This document shows, one piece after another, positions 15,638 through 24,302 of a DNA stretch of 64,000 nucleotides (position 1 is its first letter; every line of letters begins with the position of its first letter). The notes under the pieces were generated by a model. The model did not search any database. It was not told where the DNA came from and saw nothing but the letters and a program-made list of their open reading frames with translations. Made by a program: the position numbers and the translations under genes. This stretch comes from Salinarimonas chemoclinalis (GTDB lineage: Bacteria > Pseudomonadota > Alphaproteobacteria > Rhizobiales > Beijerinckiaceae): NCBI RefSeq assembly GCF_041514305.1, contig NZ_JBGMWH010000004.1, positions 124,001-188,000 of the forward strand, read 5' to 3'.

Positions 15638-16789
15638 GTGCGAAACCTCAGAATGCGTTCGGTCAAGGCGTCGGTGTTCGACATCATCGTGGAGCGCGGC
15701 GCTCTGAAGGGTGATAGCGCCTGCCGGATTCTCGATTTCGAGGGGCGGAAGTGCCTCCTCGTATCGACCCCCAGCGTGTACAGATTGTATGGCGAGACGG
15801 TGCGGCGGCACCTGGCGGAGAGGGATTGCCTCCTCGACGTCCTGATCCTCGAGATGGGTGAAGGGCGCAAGTTCATGCCGGCGGTTCTGGAAGTCGCGGA
15901 GCGCGCGCAGCGCGTCGGGCTCGATCGTCGCGGCATCGTCGTGGCGCTCGGCGGCGGCGTCGTCGGCGACGTCGTGAGCTTCGCGGCGTCCATGATCCGC
16001 AGGGGCATCGGTCATGTGCGTATCCCCACCACGCTGATGGCGCAGATCGATGCCGCGATCGGGATCAAGGGGGGCGTCAACTTCAATCGTCACAAGAACT
16101 TCCTCGGCTGCTTCCACCCGCCCGAGGCCGTGCTCGTCGATCCCAACCTGCTGCGGAGCCTGCCGGTCGACGCGATCCGCCAGGGCATGGCGGAGATCGT
16201 CAAGATCGCGATGATTCGTGACGTGCGCCTGTTCGAGCTGCTGGAGCAGCACGGCGAGACGCTGATCGGAACCAGGTTCGGGCAGCCCGCGGGCATCGCC
16301 GAAGAAGTCGTGGTGCGAGCGATCGACGGAATGGTCGCCGAGCTGTCGTCGAATCCCTACGAGGACGCCACGCTCGAACGCCATGTCGATCTCGGCCACA
16401 TGATCTCTCCATTGCTCGAGGTACGCAGCAACTACCAGCTCCATCACGGCGAGGCCGTCGCCGTCGACCTCGCCTACACGAGCTGCATCGCCAACGACAT
16501 CGGCCACCTCGACGACACGGGACTGCTGCGCGTCCTGGCTCTGCTGCGCAGGCTGGGCCTGCCGACCGACCACGAGTTCCTCGACGAAGAGCTGGCGCTC
16601 ACCGCATTCACGGCCACGGAGCGGCATCGCGGCGGGACGCTCAATCTCCCCGTCCCAACGGGGATCGGAACCTGCGGCTTCGTGCGCCGCCGCGACGAGC
16701 TGCCGGAGGGGATCGTCACCCGTACGCTGGCGCGGCTCGCCGCGAGCGCGGACCTGCTCGCCGACGCCGACCGGCTGGTCGTCGTCTGA
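15638..16789 (+). CDS. Sugar-phosphate cyclase, 2-epi-5-epi-valiolone synthase-like
   Basis: A 383-residue dehydroquinate-synthase-fold enzyme. It has the NAD loop GGGVVGD (105-111), PTT (130-132), GIKGGVN with Lys144, HKNFLG with Lys153, AEIVK with Glu186, and zinc-site residues His254 in VDLGHMISP and His270 in LHHGEAV. The GH..SP form, instead of the GHTFGHAIE of dehydroquinate synthase, points to the sugar-phosphate cyclases that use sedoheptulose 7-phosphate (EEVS, as AcbC and ValA) rather than to AroB. Product specificity is not certain by eye. The GTG at 15638 has GAAGGGGG six bases upstream. It opens an operon rich in pentose-phosphate and cyclitol-type enzymes. Confidence 0.8.
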   Translation: MRNLRMRSVKASVFDIIVERGALKGDSACRILDFEGRKCLLVSTPSVYRLYGETVRRHLAERDCLLDVLILEMGEGRKFMPAVLEVAERAQRVGLDRRGIVVALGGGVVGDVVSFAASMIRRGIGHVRIPTTLMAQIDAAIGIKGGVNFNRHKNFLGCFHPPEAVLVDPNLLRSLPVDAIRQGMAEIVKIAMIRDVRLFELLEQHGETLIGTRFGQPAGIAEEVVVRAIDGMVAELSSNPYEDATLERHVDLGHMISPLLEVRSNYQLHHGEAVAVDLAYTSCIANDIGHLDDTGLLRVLALLRRLGLPTDHEFLDEELALTAFTATERHRGGTLNLPVPTGIGTCGFVRRRDELPEGIVTRTLARLAASADLLADADRLVVV

Positions 16790-16822
16790 CCCCTCCCCGA
16801 ACATCGGTCCCCAAGGATTCAC

Positions 16823-18040
16823 ATGTTCAAGCTCGCTCCGTTCGCGACCCTCCAGGTCGCGAACCTCTTCTCCGGCGCCGGATCGGCGATCGCGCTGCTG
16901 GCGATCCCGTGGGTCATCGTCGATACCACGGGCGCCTCCAGCCTGATTGCCGGCTACTTTCTCGTATCGCAGGTCTGCCTGCTTCTGCTGCTCCCCGTCT
17001 TCGGGCCGATCGTGGACAGCATCGATCGGAAGACGACGGCGATCTTGCTGCAGAGCCTGGGCCTCGCGGTGCAGCTCCTCGCGGCCTACGCCTACTTCGT
17101 GTGGGCATCATACTGGGTACTGCTCGTGTCCGCGACGACGATACTCGTCCTGCGCGGGCTGGATCAGGTCGTGCGTCAGAGCATCGCGCAGGCGCTCGTC
17201 GAAAAGGCGCAGCACCGCTCGGCGAATCGGAAGATCGAGTTCGTTCGCCAGGGAGTGACGTTCCTCAGCGGCATTCTCGCGATTCCGCTCTACCATTACG
17301 GCGGCGTTGTCCTGGTGCTGGTGTTCGACGCATTCACCTTCTTGTTCGCCGCGCTGTGTCTCGCCACGCTTCCGCGCGCGTCGAAGACGACGCCGCTCGC
17401 GGGGCGAACGCGGCTGCAGGAGCTGGCCCGCGACACCGTCGCGCTGATGAGCTCGCGGCCGCGTGCGGCGGCCCTTCTCGTCTTGAGCACGATCCCGACG
17501 AGTTCCGTGGTGGCCATGAACGTGATCTACCCGGATCACTTCCTCAGCTTCCTCGGCTCGGGATCGGAGGCGTACTATCTCCACGACAGCGTCTACGCGG
17601 CGGCGGCGCTCGCCATGGCGGTGCTCTGGACCGATAGCCGGCGAGGCGTGGTGGATCTGCGCGCCGGTCTGCAGCTGTCGATGATCGCATTCCTTGCAAG
17701 CGTCGTCCTGATCGCGACGCTGCCGCGGCTCGAGGCGACGTACGTCGCCATCGCGGGCTTCGCGATGATCGCCGCCTATGTCCGGATGAGCCGCTCGACC
17801 TACATCATGGGGTCATTCGCACAGGAGGCCCAGGGACGCGCCAACGCCACGGTCGAGTTCGCGGCCACGTTCGTCTCGATCTGCCTCACCGCGTCCCTCG
17901 GATACCTCAGCGCGTTCCTGCAGGTGCAGTATCTCTGGTTCGTGTTCCTCGTGGTCGGCGCGGCAGGCACGCTCGTCCTGGCCGCCATGCCCGCGGCACG
18001 AAGGGACGCCGACCTACCCGCGGAAGAGACACGGCCGTGA
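16823..18040 (+). CDS. MFS transporter in the cyclitol cluster
   Basis: A 405-residue major facilitator protein with about 12 hydrophobic segments and the loop DSIDRKTTAILLQSLGLAVQ (about 65-84). The architecture resembles MFS_3-type exporters. It begins 33 bases after the cyclase with CAAGGATTC upstream, and its stop overlaps the GTG of the next gene. By position it exports the product; a self-protection role is possible. Confidence 0.85.
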   Translation: MFKLAPFATLQVANLFSGAGSAIALLAIPWVIVDTTGASSLIAGYFLVSQVCLLLLLPVFGPIVDSIDRKTTAILLQSLGLAVQLLAAYAYFVWASYWVLLVSATTILVLRGLDQVVRQSIAQALVEKAQHRSANRKIEFVRQGVTFLSGILAIPLYHYGGVVLVLVFDAFTFLFAALCLATLPRASKTTPLAGRTRLQELARDTVALMSSRPRAAALLVLSTIPTSSVVAMNVIYPDHFLSFLGSGSEAYYLHDSVYAAAALAMAVLWTDSRRGVVDLRAGLQLSMIAFLASVVLIATLPRLEATYVAIAGFAMIAAYVRMSRSTYIMGSFAQEAQGRANATVEFAATFVSICLTASLGYLSAFLQVQYLWFVFLVVGAAGTLVLAAMPAARRDADLPAEETRP

Positions 18041-18723
18041 AGCGGGCCGGCCGCGGAGACGACACGATGCTGATCGTTCACGAGACTGTCGAGGCCGCCG
18101 TGTCGCGGGTCGTGGCCGACCTGCGCAGGACGCTCGCATCCGCCGAGCGGGAGGCACGGATCGCGCTCGGCGGCGGTTCGACCCTCGCACCCGTGGCCCG
18201 GGCGCTCGCGCGCGCACTGGCCGAGGACGTAGGCGTCTCGCCCCCGGGCGGTGCCCGCCGCCTCCGGGTCGTCGTGAGCGACGATTTCGTCGATCCGGCG
18301 CACGGCTCGAACCACGCGATGTTGCGCGAGGCTTTCGCCGGCCTCCACGCGGTGACCCTCCAGCACACGCAGGAGGTCGAAACGCTCATCGACGGGGCGG
18401 GAGACGCCGGGCTCGATCACGTCGTGCTCGGACTGGGGACCGACGCGCACACCGCAGCGATCTTCACGCCCGAAGACATCGCCGATCAACGCCCGCTCCT
18501 GGCGACCACCTGCCCGGCAGGCACCCCGCGTCGGTCGCTCGGGTTGCCCGTGATCGCCCGCGCGCGGCACATCGTCATTCTCGCCACGGGGGCGGCCAAG
18601 GCGGACGCGGTCGCCGGCATCTTCAGGGGAAGCCCCGCCTCGGCGGGCGTGCTCGCCCGCTCGCCCCAGACCGAAATCCACGCGGATGCAGACGCCGCGC
18701 GCAGTCTTCGGAGCCCGCGATGA
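18037..18723 (+). CDS. 6-phosphogluconolactonase-like protein
   Basis: A 228-residue member of the glucosamine-6-phosphate isomerase/6-phosphogluconolactonase fold. Motifs: ALGGGSTLAPVARALA (substrate-phosphate loop), VVSDDFVDPAHGSNHAMLREA (the DER.V....SN motif with SDDFV) and LGLGTDAHTAAIF (the LG.G.DGHTASLF motif, His kept). It probably hydrolyses 6-phosphogluconolactone, feeding pentose phosphate and so sedoheptulose 7-phosphate. The GTG at 18037 overlaps the MFS stop (GTGA); an ATG at 18067 is an alternative. It is translationally coupled at both ends. Confidence 0.75.
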   Translation: MKRAGRGDDTMLIVHETVEAAVSRVVADLRRTLASAEREARIALGGGSTLAPVARALARALAEDVGVSPPGGARRLRVVVSDDFVDPAHGSNHAMLREAFAGLHAVTLQHTQEVETLIDGAGDAGLDHVVLGLGTDAHTAAIFTPEDIADQRPLLATTCPAGTPRRSLGLPVIARARHIVILATGAAKADAVAGIFRGSPASAGVLARSPQTEIHADADAARSLRSPR

Positions 18724-19841
18724 ACGTCCAACGATACGATTACGCCGCGCAGTTCGCCGGCATCGGTCCCGCGGTGCGTGTCGCGCTCGAGGCGGCGCTG
18801 CTCGGAGGAAACTACATCCTCGGCCCCGAGGTCGCGACGTTCGAGGGCGCTTTCGCCGACTTCTGCGGCGTTCGTCACTGCGTCGGTGTGAATTCAGGCA
18901 CCGACGCGCTCATCCTGGCGCTCCGGGCCTGCGGCATTGGTCCCGGCGACCGCGTCGCCGTGCAGGCGAACACGTTCTTCGCGACCGTGGCGGCCATAAG
19001 CCTCGTCGGGGCCACGCCGGTGCTCGTCGACGCCTGTCCGCAGACGTACCTGATCGATCTCGAGCGCCTCGCCGCGTCCGGACCGGTCGACGCGATCCTG
19101 CCCGTGCATCTCTACGGCCTCGCGACGGACATGGATCGGCTGAACGCAATCGCCCGATCGCACGAAGCGATCGTCATCGAGGATTGCGCGCAGGCCCACG
19201 GCGCCCGGCACGGCGCCCGCCCCGTGGGCGGTTTCGGGCGGGTGGGCTGCTTCAGCTTCCATCCGAGCAAGAACCTCGCCGCGGCCGGAGACGCAGGCGG
19301 CTGCGTGACCGACGACCCGGCGATCGACGAGCGCCTGCGCCTCTTGCGGCATCTGGGCCAATCGGAACAGAACACCCACAATGTGGTGGCGAGCAACTCG
19401 CGCCTCGACGTGCTGCAGTCCATCGTCCTGCGCGCGAAGCTGCCGGCTCTCGAGGCCTGGAATCGCCGCCGGGCCGCGATCGCCGAGATCTACAGGCGGG
19501 AGCTGTCCGACCTGCCGATCGGATTCCAGTCGCCGGGCTCGACCGGCGCGCACGTCTACCATCTCTTCCAGCTGGAAACGTCCGAGCGGGATGCCTTGGT
19601 CGACAGCCTGACGGCACGCGGCGTCGACGCGACCGTGCGTTATCCGACGCCGATCCACCTGCAGCCGGCCTTCGCCGACCTGGGCCATGCGCCGGGCGAC
19701 TTCCCGGTGGCGGAGCGTCTGGCGCGGACGCTGCTCTGCCTGCCGATTCGCCCGGACATGAGCGATGTCGAGGTCGACTGCGTGATCGATGCCGTGCGCC
19801 GACATTTCCATGAGGGGCGGTCCCATGTCGCTCGAGACTGA
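18720..19841 (+). CDS. DegT/DnrJ/EryC1/StrS-family aminotransferase
   Basis: A 373-residue PLP aminotransferase of the sugar/cyclitol class. It has VNSGTDAL at 57-64, Asp155 in IEDCAQAHGA, and Schiff-base Lys184 in SFHPSKNLAAAGDAGG. Relatives aminate keto-sugars and keto-cyclitols (StrS in streptomycin, for example). In this operon the natural substrate is a keto-cyclitol made by one of the dehydrogenases, giving an aminocyclitol. Coupled upstream by ATGA, and its end overlaps the next gene by 17 bases. Confidence 0.85.
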   Translation: MNVQRYDYAAQFAGIGPAVRVALEAALLGGNYILGPEVATFEGAFADFCGVRHCVGVNSGTDALILALRACGIGPGDRVAVQANTFFATVAAISLVGATPVLVDACPQTYLIDLERLAASGPVDAILPVHLYGLATDMDRLNAIARSHEAIVIEDCAQAHGARHGARPVGGFGRVGCFSFHPSKNLAAAGDAGGCVTDDPAIDERLRLLRHLGQSEQNTHNVVASNSRLDVLQSIVLRAKLPALEAWNRRRAAIAEIYRRELSDLPIGFQSPGSTGAHVYHLFQLETSERDALVDSLTARGVDATVRYPTPIHLQPAFADLGHAPGDFPVAERLARTLLCLPIRPDMSDVEVDCVIDAVRRHFHEGRSHVARD

Positions 19842-20940
19842 GACCACGCCGACCGCCTTCCGCGTCGTCGAGCCGAACGGCGGCCGCCCGTCTTGGACGT
19901 GGACGACGTGGCGGGGCCCCGCGCCGAATCTCACCGCGCGTGTGCGCATCGCCGGCCTCTGCCGTTCCGATCTGAAGGAGGCCTTCGGCAATCGCGACGT
20001 CCGACGAGACTTCGGTCACGAGCTCGTCGCGGAGATCGTCGGCGTCCCGTTGGAGAGCGGCCTCGCACCCGGGCAGCGGGTCGTGCTCGATCCGCACGTG
20101 GAGATCCGTCGCAGCACGGGTTTCGCTCGCGTGATGCACGCGTACGCGGAGCCTGCCACGCTCGCCCGGGCGTTCCTGCCCGTTTCGGACGAGATGCCCG
20201 ACCGGATCGCCGTCTTCGCCGAGCCGCTGGCCTGCGCGGTCCATTCCGTGCGGCAAGCGCTGGGTCACTATCGCGAGACGGGAAACGAGACGCCGCCCCG
20301 CCGTGTGGCGTTCACCGCCGCCGGTCTCGCGTCCCTCCTGCAGGCGTTCGTGCTCGCGCGGAGCGGCATCGCGTGCGAGATCTTCAACCGTTCGCCGGAG
20401 CGGCTCGCCGTCCTGCGATCCCGTGCGGCGCTCGCGCGCACGGGCATCTCCCTCCGTGAAGCGGAGCCGGAGAGCGCCTACGACATCGTCGTGGTCTCCG
20501 GCGCGTTTTCCGACGAGGTCTCCATCGAGCGAGCCTGGCGCATGGTCCGTCCCGACGGGGTCCTCCTGCTCTTCGGCGGCACCAAGTCGGGCGAATACTC
20601 GGCCGTGCTCGGCCTCCCGACGGATGCCTTGCGCCGGAATCAAGCTCGCGCGGCGATCGCGCGCGGGGGCAAGCGGGCCGTGGTGGCGGGCACGCACGGT
20701 GCGCGGAGGGAGGACTTCACGGAAGCGCTGCGCCTCCTCGCCCTGCCGGACGCCGGCTCCTTCTTCACCGCGCTCGTCGATCGGATCGTTCGCGTCGAGG
20801 AGCTGCCGGCGCTGCTGCTGGGCCTGCATCACGGCGAGATCGCGAGTTGGTCGAAGACCCTGGTCGAGACCCGCGCGGACGGAAGCGACGACACGCGCGG
20901 TGGCGTCGCCGGCGCGCCGACGGAGGACGCTCACGGATGA
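19825..20940 (+). CDS. Medium-chain (zinc-type) dehydrogenase, cyclitol cluster
   Basis: A 371-residue MDR-superfamily protein. The catalytic-zinc positions are visible as GLCRSDL and FGHELVAEIV near the N-terminus, but the four-Cys structural zinc lobe is missing and the GxGxxG loop is weak (TAAGLASLLQAF). The start at 19825 has GAGGGGCGG upstream. Expected role is oxidation or reduction of a cyclitol hydroxyl. It pairs with a second, only distantly similar MDR gene at 22738, which suggests two redox steps. Its stop overlaps the epimerase ATG. Confidence 0.7.
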   Translation: MSLETETTPTAFRVVEPNGGRPSWTWTTWRGPAPNLTARVRIAGLCRSDLKEAFGNRDVRRDFGHELVAEIVGVPLESGLAPGQRVVLDPHVEIRRSTGFARVMHAYAEPATLARAFLPVSDEMPDRIAVFAEPLACAVHSVRQALGHYRETGNETPPRRVAFTAAGLASLLQAFVLARSGIACEIFNRSPERLAVLRSRAALARTGISLREAEPESAYDIVVVSGAFSDEVSIERAWRMVRPDGVLLLFGGTKSGEYSAVLGLPTDALRRNQARAAIARGGKRAVVAGTHGARREDFTEALRLLALPDAGSFFTALVDRIVRVEELPALLLGLHHGEIASWSKTLVETRADGSDDTRGGVAGAPTEDAHG

Positions 20941-21650
20941 ACACGAGGGAAGCGCTCTTCGATTTCGCGCCCGGCGCGACCCCGCCGACAACGTTGGCGC
21001 CGGCCCTGCTGGGGGCACCGTTCACGGACATCCGCGCCACCGCCGAGGCCTGCCTCTCGGCGGGGGCGGACGTGCTGCATCTCGATGTCATGGACGGGCA
21101 CTTCGTCCCCGAGATCACCTTCGGCGCCAAGCTGATCGCGGAGCTGCGCGACCGGCTGCCGCAGACAGCAATCCTCGACGTGCATCTGCTCTGCATCGAG
21201 GCGGACCGACAGATCGAGCGCTTCATCGAAGCGGGGGCCGACGTCTTGAGCTTTCCACTGGAGACCTCCCGCAATCCGTTCAGATCGCTCGAGAAGATCC
21301 GTGCACAGGGACGTCGCGCCGGGGTCGCGCTCCTGCCGGCGACGCCGCTCTCGGCCATCGAAGAGATGCTGCCCCTGCTCGATCTCGTCATCGTCATGAC
21401 GGTGCATCCGGGGGAGAGCCGCCTCCTGGAGCCGATGCTGGGCAAGCTGGCGCGACTGCGGGAGATGGTCGCCCGCTCCCGTCGTGCGGTTCGGATCTGC
21501 GCCGACGGCGGGGTGAAGAGAGAGACGGCCGGGACGATCGCGGGGCACGGAGCCGATTGGCTCGTCGCCGCCTCCGCCGTCTTCGCCGATGGCGACGTCG
21601 CAGGCAACATCGCGGCGCTGCGCGCGCGCGCGGCGGAGGCGCGGCCGTGA
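20937..21650 (+). CDS. Ribulose-phosphate 3-epimerase-like protein
   Basis: A 237-residue TIM-barrel epimerase. It shows HLDVMDGHFVPEITFG (His48, Asp50), DVHLL (Asp81, His83) and CADGGVK near the C-terminus. The usual NPGFGGQ phosphate-site loop reads HPGESRLL, so the specificity may be altered. Known members interconvert ribulose 5-phosphate and xylulose 5-phosphate, a transketolase donor for sedoheptulose 7-phosphate. The N-terminus carries about 18 extra residues. ATGA overlap upstream and GTGA overlap downstream. Confidence 0.8.
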   Translation: MNTREALFDFAPGATPPTTLAPALLGAPFTDIRATAEACLSAGADVLHLDVMDGHFVPEITFGAKLIAELRDRLPQTAILDVHLLCIEADRQIERFIEAGADVLSFPLETSRNPFRSLEKIRAQGRRAGVALLPATPLSAIEEMLPLLDLVIVMTVHPGESRLLEPMLGKLARLREMVARSRRAVRICADGGVKRETAGTIAGHGADWLVAASAVFADGDVAGNIAALRARAAEARP

Positions 21651-22738
21651 TCGTGCCCACTGGGCTTCCCCGGCCCGCCTCCGGGCCCGTCCTCGCCTTG
21701 GACATCGGCGGGACCTGGTTCCGCTCCGCCCTCGTCGGCCCGCAACGATGCATCCGGGACCGTCGCGCCGTGCCCGCGATCAGCCGGCGCAATCATCCAG
21801 GCGCGACGCCGGCCGAATTGAAGGAACGGCTGGTCGATCATCTCGTCGCCGAGGCCCGCGCGCGCGCCGCCACCGAGCCGGGGCTCGCGCGCGTCGGGAT
21901 CTCCATGGGAGCCGCGCTGCACCAACACACGGGCGTCATCTGGAATTCCGGCCCACTCTGGGGCGACGATGCGACACCGTTCGACCTTCCGACAAAACTG
22001 CGGCAGCGCGCGCCGGACCTCGTCTGGCACGTCGTGAACGACGTCAGCGCCGCTCTCCTGGCACTCGTCCTGGGTGCGGCCGAGCCGCCGACCCACGACG
22101 TGTGCTACATCACGGTCTCCACCGGCATCGCCGCCCGGATCTGGTCCCATCGCGCCGGGGGCATCGTCGTGGACGAAATTTCTGGCCTCCAGGGCGAGAT
22201 CGGGCACCTGCCGGTCATGGCGGAGTTCCTCGGCCGCGTGCTGCCGACGGTCTGCGACTGCGGCGGCGCGCAGCACCTGAACTCCGTGTCTTCCGGACGG
22301 GGCATCGCGACCGTGCTCGCGCACATCGCCAACGAGTACCCCGTCGTCGCGGCCGCGCTCGGGATCGTCCCGGGCGCGGATCCGGTCGAGGCCTTCACGC
22401 GGGCACTGGAGCGCGACGCACCCTTCGCGCGCGACGTCCTGTCGACGTGCCTGCGTCCCCTGGCGACCTGTGTGCTCTCGATGATCGCCTGCAATCCCGC
22501 CGTGACGAAGATTCACTTCGGCGGTGGCGTGACGGCGGGGTTGGGAAAGGCGCGCTGGAAGGACGCGCTGGTGACAGAGCTCGATCGGTACGGCGCGTAC
22601 CAGATCTCCAGCCGCAAGCCCGGCTTCTTTCACGACCTGATCGACGTCGTCGACGCAACCGATCTCGGCCTCGTCGGCGCGGGCCTCGTCGCCCTGCGCG
22701 CCGCGCCGGCCAACCTCGTTCCGTTGGAGGCCATCTGA
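21647..22738 (+). CDS. ROK-family kinase, probable cyclitol kinase
   Basis: A 363-residue sugar-kinase-like protein. The ATP phosphate loop is ALDIGGTWFRSALVG (about 17-31). The ROK zinc motif is degenerate: CDCGGAQHLNS replaces CxCGxxGCxE, losing the last Cys and Glu. The C-terminal HFGGGV is the adenosine-side loop. ROK-type kinases phosphorylate 2-epi-5-epi-valiolone or its relatives in the acarbose and validamycin pathways (AcbM, ValC), so this supports the cyclitol assignment. The GTG at 21647 overlaps the epimerase stop and the stop overlaps the next ATG (TGATG). Confidence 0.75.
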   Translation: MIVPTGLPRPASGPVLALDIGGTWFRSALVGPQRCIRDRRAVPAISRRNHPGATPAELKERLVDHLVAEARARAATEPGLARVGISMGAALHQHTGVIWNSGPLWGDDATPFDLPTKLRQRAPDLVWHVVNDVSAALLALVLGAAEPPTHDVCYITVSTGIAARIWSHRAGGIVVDEISGLQGEIGHLPVMAEFLGRVLPTVCDCGGAQHLNSVSSGRGIATVLAHIANEYPVVAAALGIVPGADPVEAFTRALERDAPFARDVLSTCLRPLATCVLSMIACNPAVTKIHFGGGVTAGLGKARWKDALVTELDRYGAYQISSRKPGFFHDLIDVVDATDLGLVGAGLVALRAAPANLVPLEAI

Positions 22739-23823
22739 TGCGCCGCTCGATGGTCCTGTCGCACCGCAATCGAATAGCTTATGCGTCCGATCCGGTCATG
22801 CCGCTGCCGCCGGGCGCGATGCGCGTAGCGCCGGTGTTCGCGGGCGTTTGCGGAACCGATCTCGACATCGTCCGCCGGATGCGCGACGACGTGCCGAGCG
22901 TGCTGGGGCACGAGGTCGTCGCTCGCGTCGTCGAGACCGCCGACACCGGCCTGCGCGGGCGCCACGTCGCGGTCAACCCGGTCTCCGGTGCCGACCCGAC
23001 CAGGAATTTCGGCCATTCCATTCCCGGTGTCTGGACGACGCAGAGGATCGTGACCAGGCGAGAGCTGGACGACGGGCACGTCGTCCCCTGGTCCTCGGAC
23101 GAGATCGGCCCGGAGCACGCCCTCGCCGAGCCCGTGGCCGCCGCCGTCTACGCCGCCGCCCTGATGCACCTGGACCGGACACCCGTACGCGACGTCCTGA
23201 TCGTGGGATCGGGCGCGATCGCGCTGACCTTGGCGCTGGTGCTGATCGAAAGCGACCATTCGGTCACGGTGGCGGCCGGCGACGTCTCTCATGCCGAGGA
23301 GCTCGCCGAGCGGTTCTCGAACCTGCCCGGATTGCGAATCGCGCCGCGCGCTGCGATCGCGGGCGCGGACCAGCGCTTCGCGGCCGCCGCTGTCGCCGTC
23401 TCACGCGGCAGCTGCCGTGAGGCGATCGGGCTCGCGCTGCAGACGCTGGAGCCCGGAGGCGTCCTGGATCTCGTCTCCGCCGTGAAGCCCGGGTCGATGC
23501 GGGCATGCGCGCTCACGAGCTTCGACGATCTCGCGCAGGTGCGCTGGCGCAATTGCCGCGGCTCGCCACCCGAGGGGCATCGGCTTCCGGGCCGGGGACC
23601 GAACGGGGTCTATGTCGCCGTCGGCCAGCGCGGAGCCTCGACGGGTCATCTCGCGACCGCCATGAGGCTGATCGAGGAGCGCCGCCCGCGCTTTCGCCAG
23701 CTCGTGTCGCACGTCGTCCCGTTCGAGGAAGCGGCAGACCTCGTCGAAGCGCTCGCCCGCGATCGCGCGACGCGGGTCGACGGACGCCGCGTGGCGAAAG
23801 CGGTCATTTCGTTCGCTCGATAG
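22738..23823 (+). CDS. Zinc-type alcohol dehydrogenase, cyclitol cluster
   Basis: A 361-residue MDR dehydrogenase. Catalytic-zinc motifs GVCGTDLDIV and LGHEVVARVVE are near the N-terminus, and the Rossmann segment is VLIVGSGAIALTLALVLI. The structural zinc lobe is absent. It probably acts on a cyclitol or sugar hydroxyl, providing the ketone for the DegT aminotransferase. It is the last gene of the coupled run; a transposase scar follows within about 20-190 bases. Confidence 0.75.
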   Translation: MRRSMVLSHRNRIAYASDPVMPLPPGAMRVAPVFAGVCGTDLDIVRRMRDDVPSVLGHEVVARVVETADTGLRGRHVAVNPVSGADPTRNFGHSIPGVWTTQRIVTRRELDDGHVVPWSSDEIGPEHALAEPVAAAVYAAALMHLDRTPVRDVLIVGSGAIALTLALVLIESDHSVTVAAGDVSHAEELAERFSNLPGLRIAPRAAIAGADQRFAAAAVAVSRGSCREAIGLALQTLEPGGVLDLVSAVKPGSMRACALTSFDDLAQVRWRNCRGSPPEGHRLPGRGPNGVYVAVGQRGASTGHLATAMRLIEERRPRFRQLVSHVVPFEEAADLVEALARDRATRVDGRRVAKAVISFAR

Positions 23824-23839
23824 TCGCGTGCGCCTGTGC

Positions 23840-24005
23840 CGGACCTGGGCGACGCGGAGCCGGCGCCGGTTGTCGAGATGCTCGCACAGCGCAGCCAGAG
23901 CCTCTCTCGATCGCCGGTTGGTGCGTGCACTCGTGCTTCGGCGACCTCCAATGGCGCTCGATGAAGACGTTGTCCTGCAGCGACCACGCCCGTCCACGGC
24001 GACGC
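23840..24005 (-). pseudogene. IS3-type transposase (OrfB) remnant
   Basis: On the minus strand VDGRGRC and, one frame away, DNVFIERHWRSPKHEC are adjacent (24000 down to about 23920). Together they match the C-terminal integrase block of IS3-family OrfB proteins (MDGRGR..DN.F.ERLWRS.KHE). The frame change and the loss of the preceding DDE region show it is dead. It marks the right border of the cyclitol cluster. Confidence 0.6.
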
Positions 24006-24248
24006 GCACACCGGCGGCGAGTGCCACGACGACCGTGACGAGCCCAGTGCCGAGCGCCCCCGCCACGACGAGCGCCACTGCGAACGCCGGCGCGTCGCGC
24101 ATGCCGGCGACGAGGCGCGTCGCCTCTCGCACCGCCTCGGCGTCGCTCCCCGACCGACGAGGCGCGGGGCTCGCCCTGCTCGGCGGCTCGCGAATTCGGG
24201 GCGCATGCGCCTTTCGATCCCATGCGCAGAGATCCGGATCACGTCGCC

Positions 24249-24285
24249 TTCGAATCTCGTATATCAGAACGTTCATATATTCGAA
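24249..24285. promoter_or_regulatory. Inverted repeat upstream of the DsrE/SQR genes
   Basis: TTCGAAT (24249-24255) and ATTCGAA (24279-24285) form 7-base arms around an AT-rich centre that includes the palindrome GAACGTTC (24267-24274). It ends 17 bases before the DsrE start. Sulfide operons of alphaproteobacteria are often controlled by ArsR-type sulfide sensors (BigR/SqrR); this may be such a site, but I cannot match a consensus. Confidence 0.4.
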
Positions 24286-24302
24286 CACAAAGGAGAGAAG
24301 TC

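Larger units (their letters stand above)
23824..24302. other. 479-bp intergenic region with IS3 scar and sulfide-operon promoter
   Basis: The left half holds a frameshifted IS3-type transposase fragment on the minus strand. The middle (about 24010-24190, minus strand) can be read as a short hydrophobic helix (FAVALVVAGALGTGLVTVVV) without start or context, perhaps a truncated membrane protein. The right end is AT-rich and carries an inverted repeat before the DsrE gene. No intact gene is seen. Confidence 0.6.

Noticed and set aside
23401..24288. A 295-residue minus-strand frame across the end of the cyclitol cluster
   Set aside because: Its C-terminal part is antisense to the dehydrogenase gene and its centre crosses the IS3 scar; only a short hydrophobic piece is not explained.
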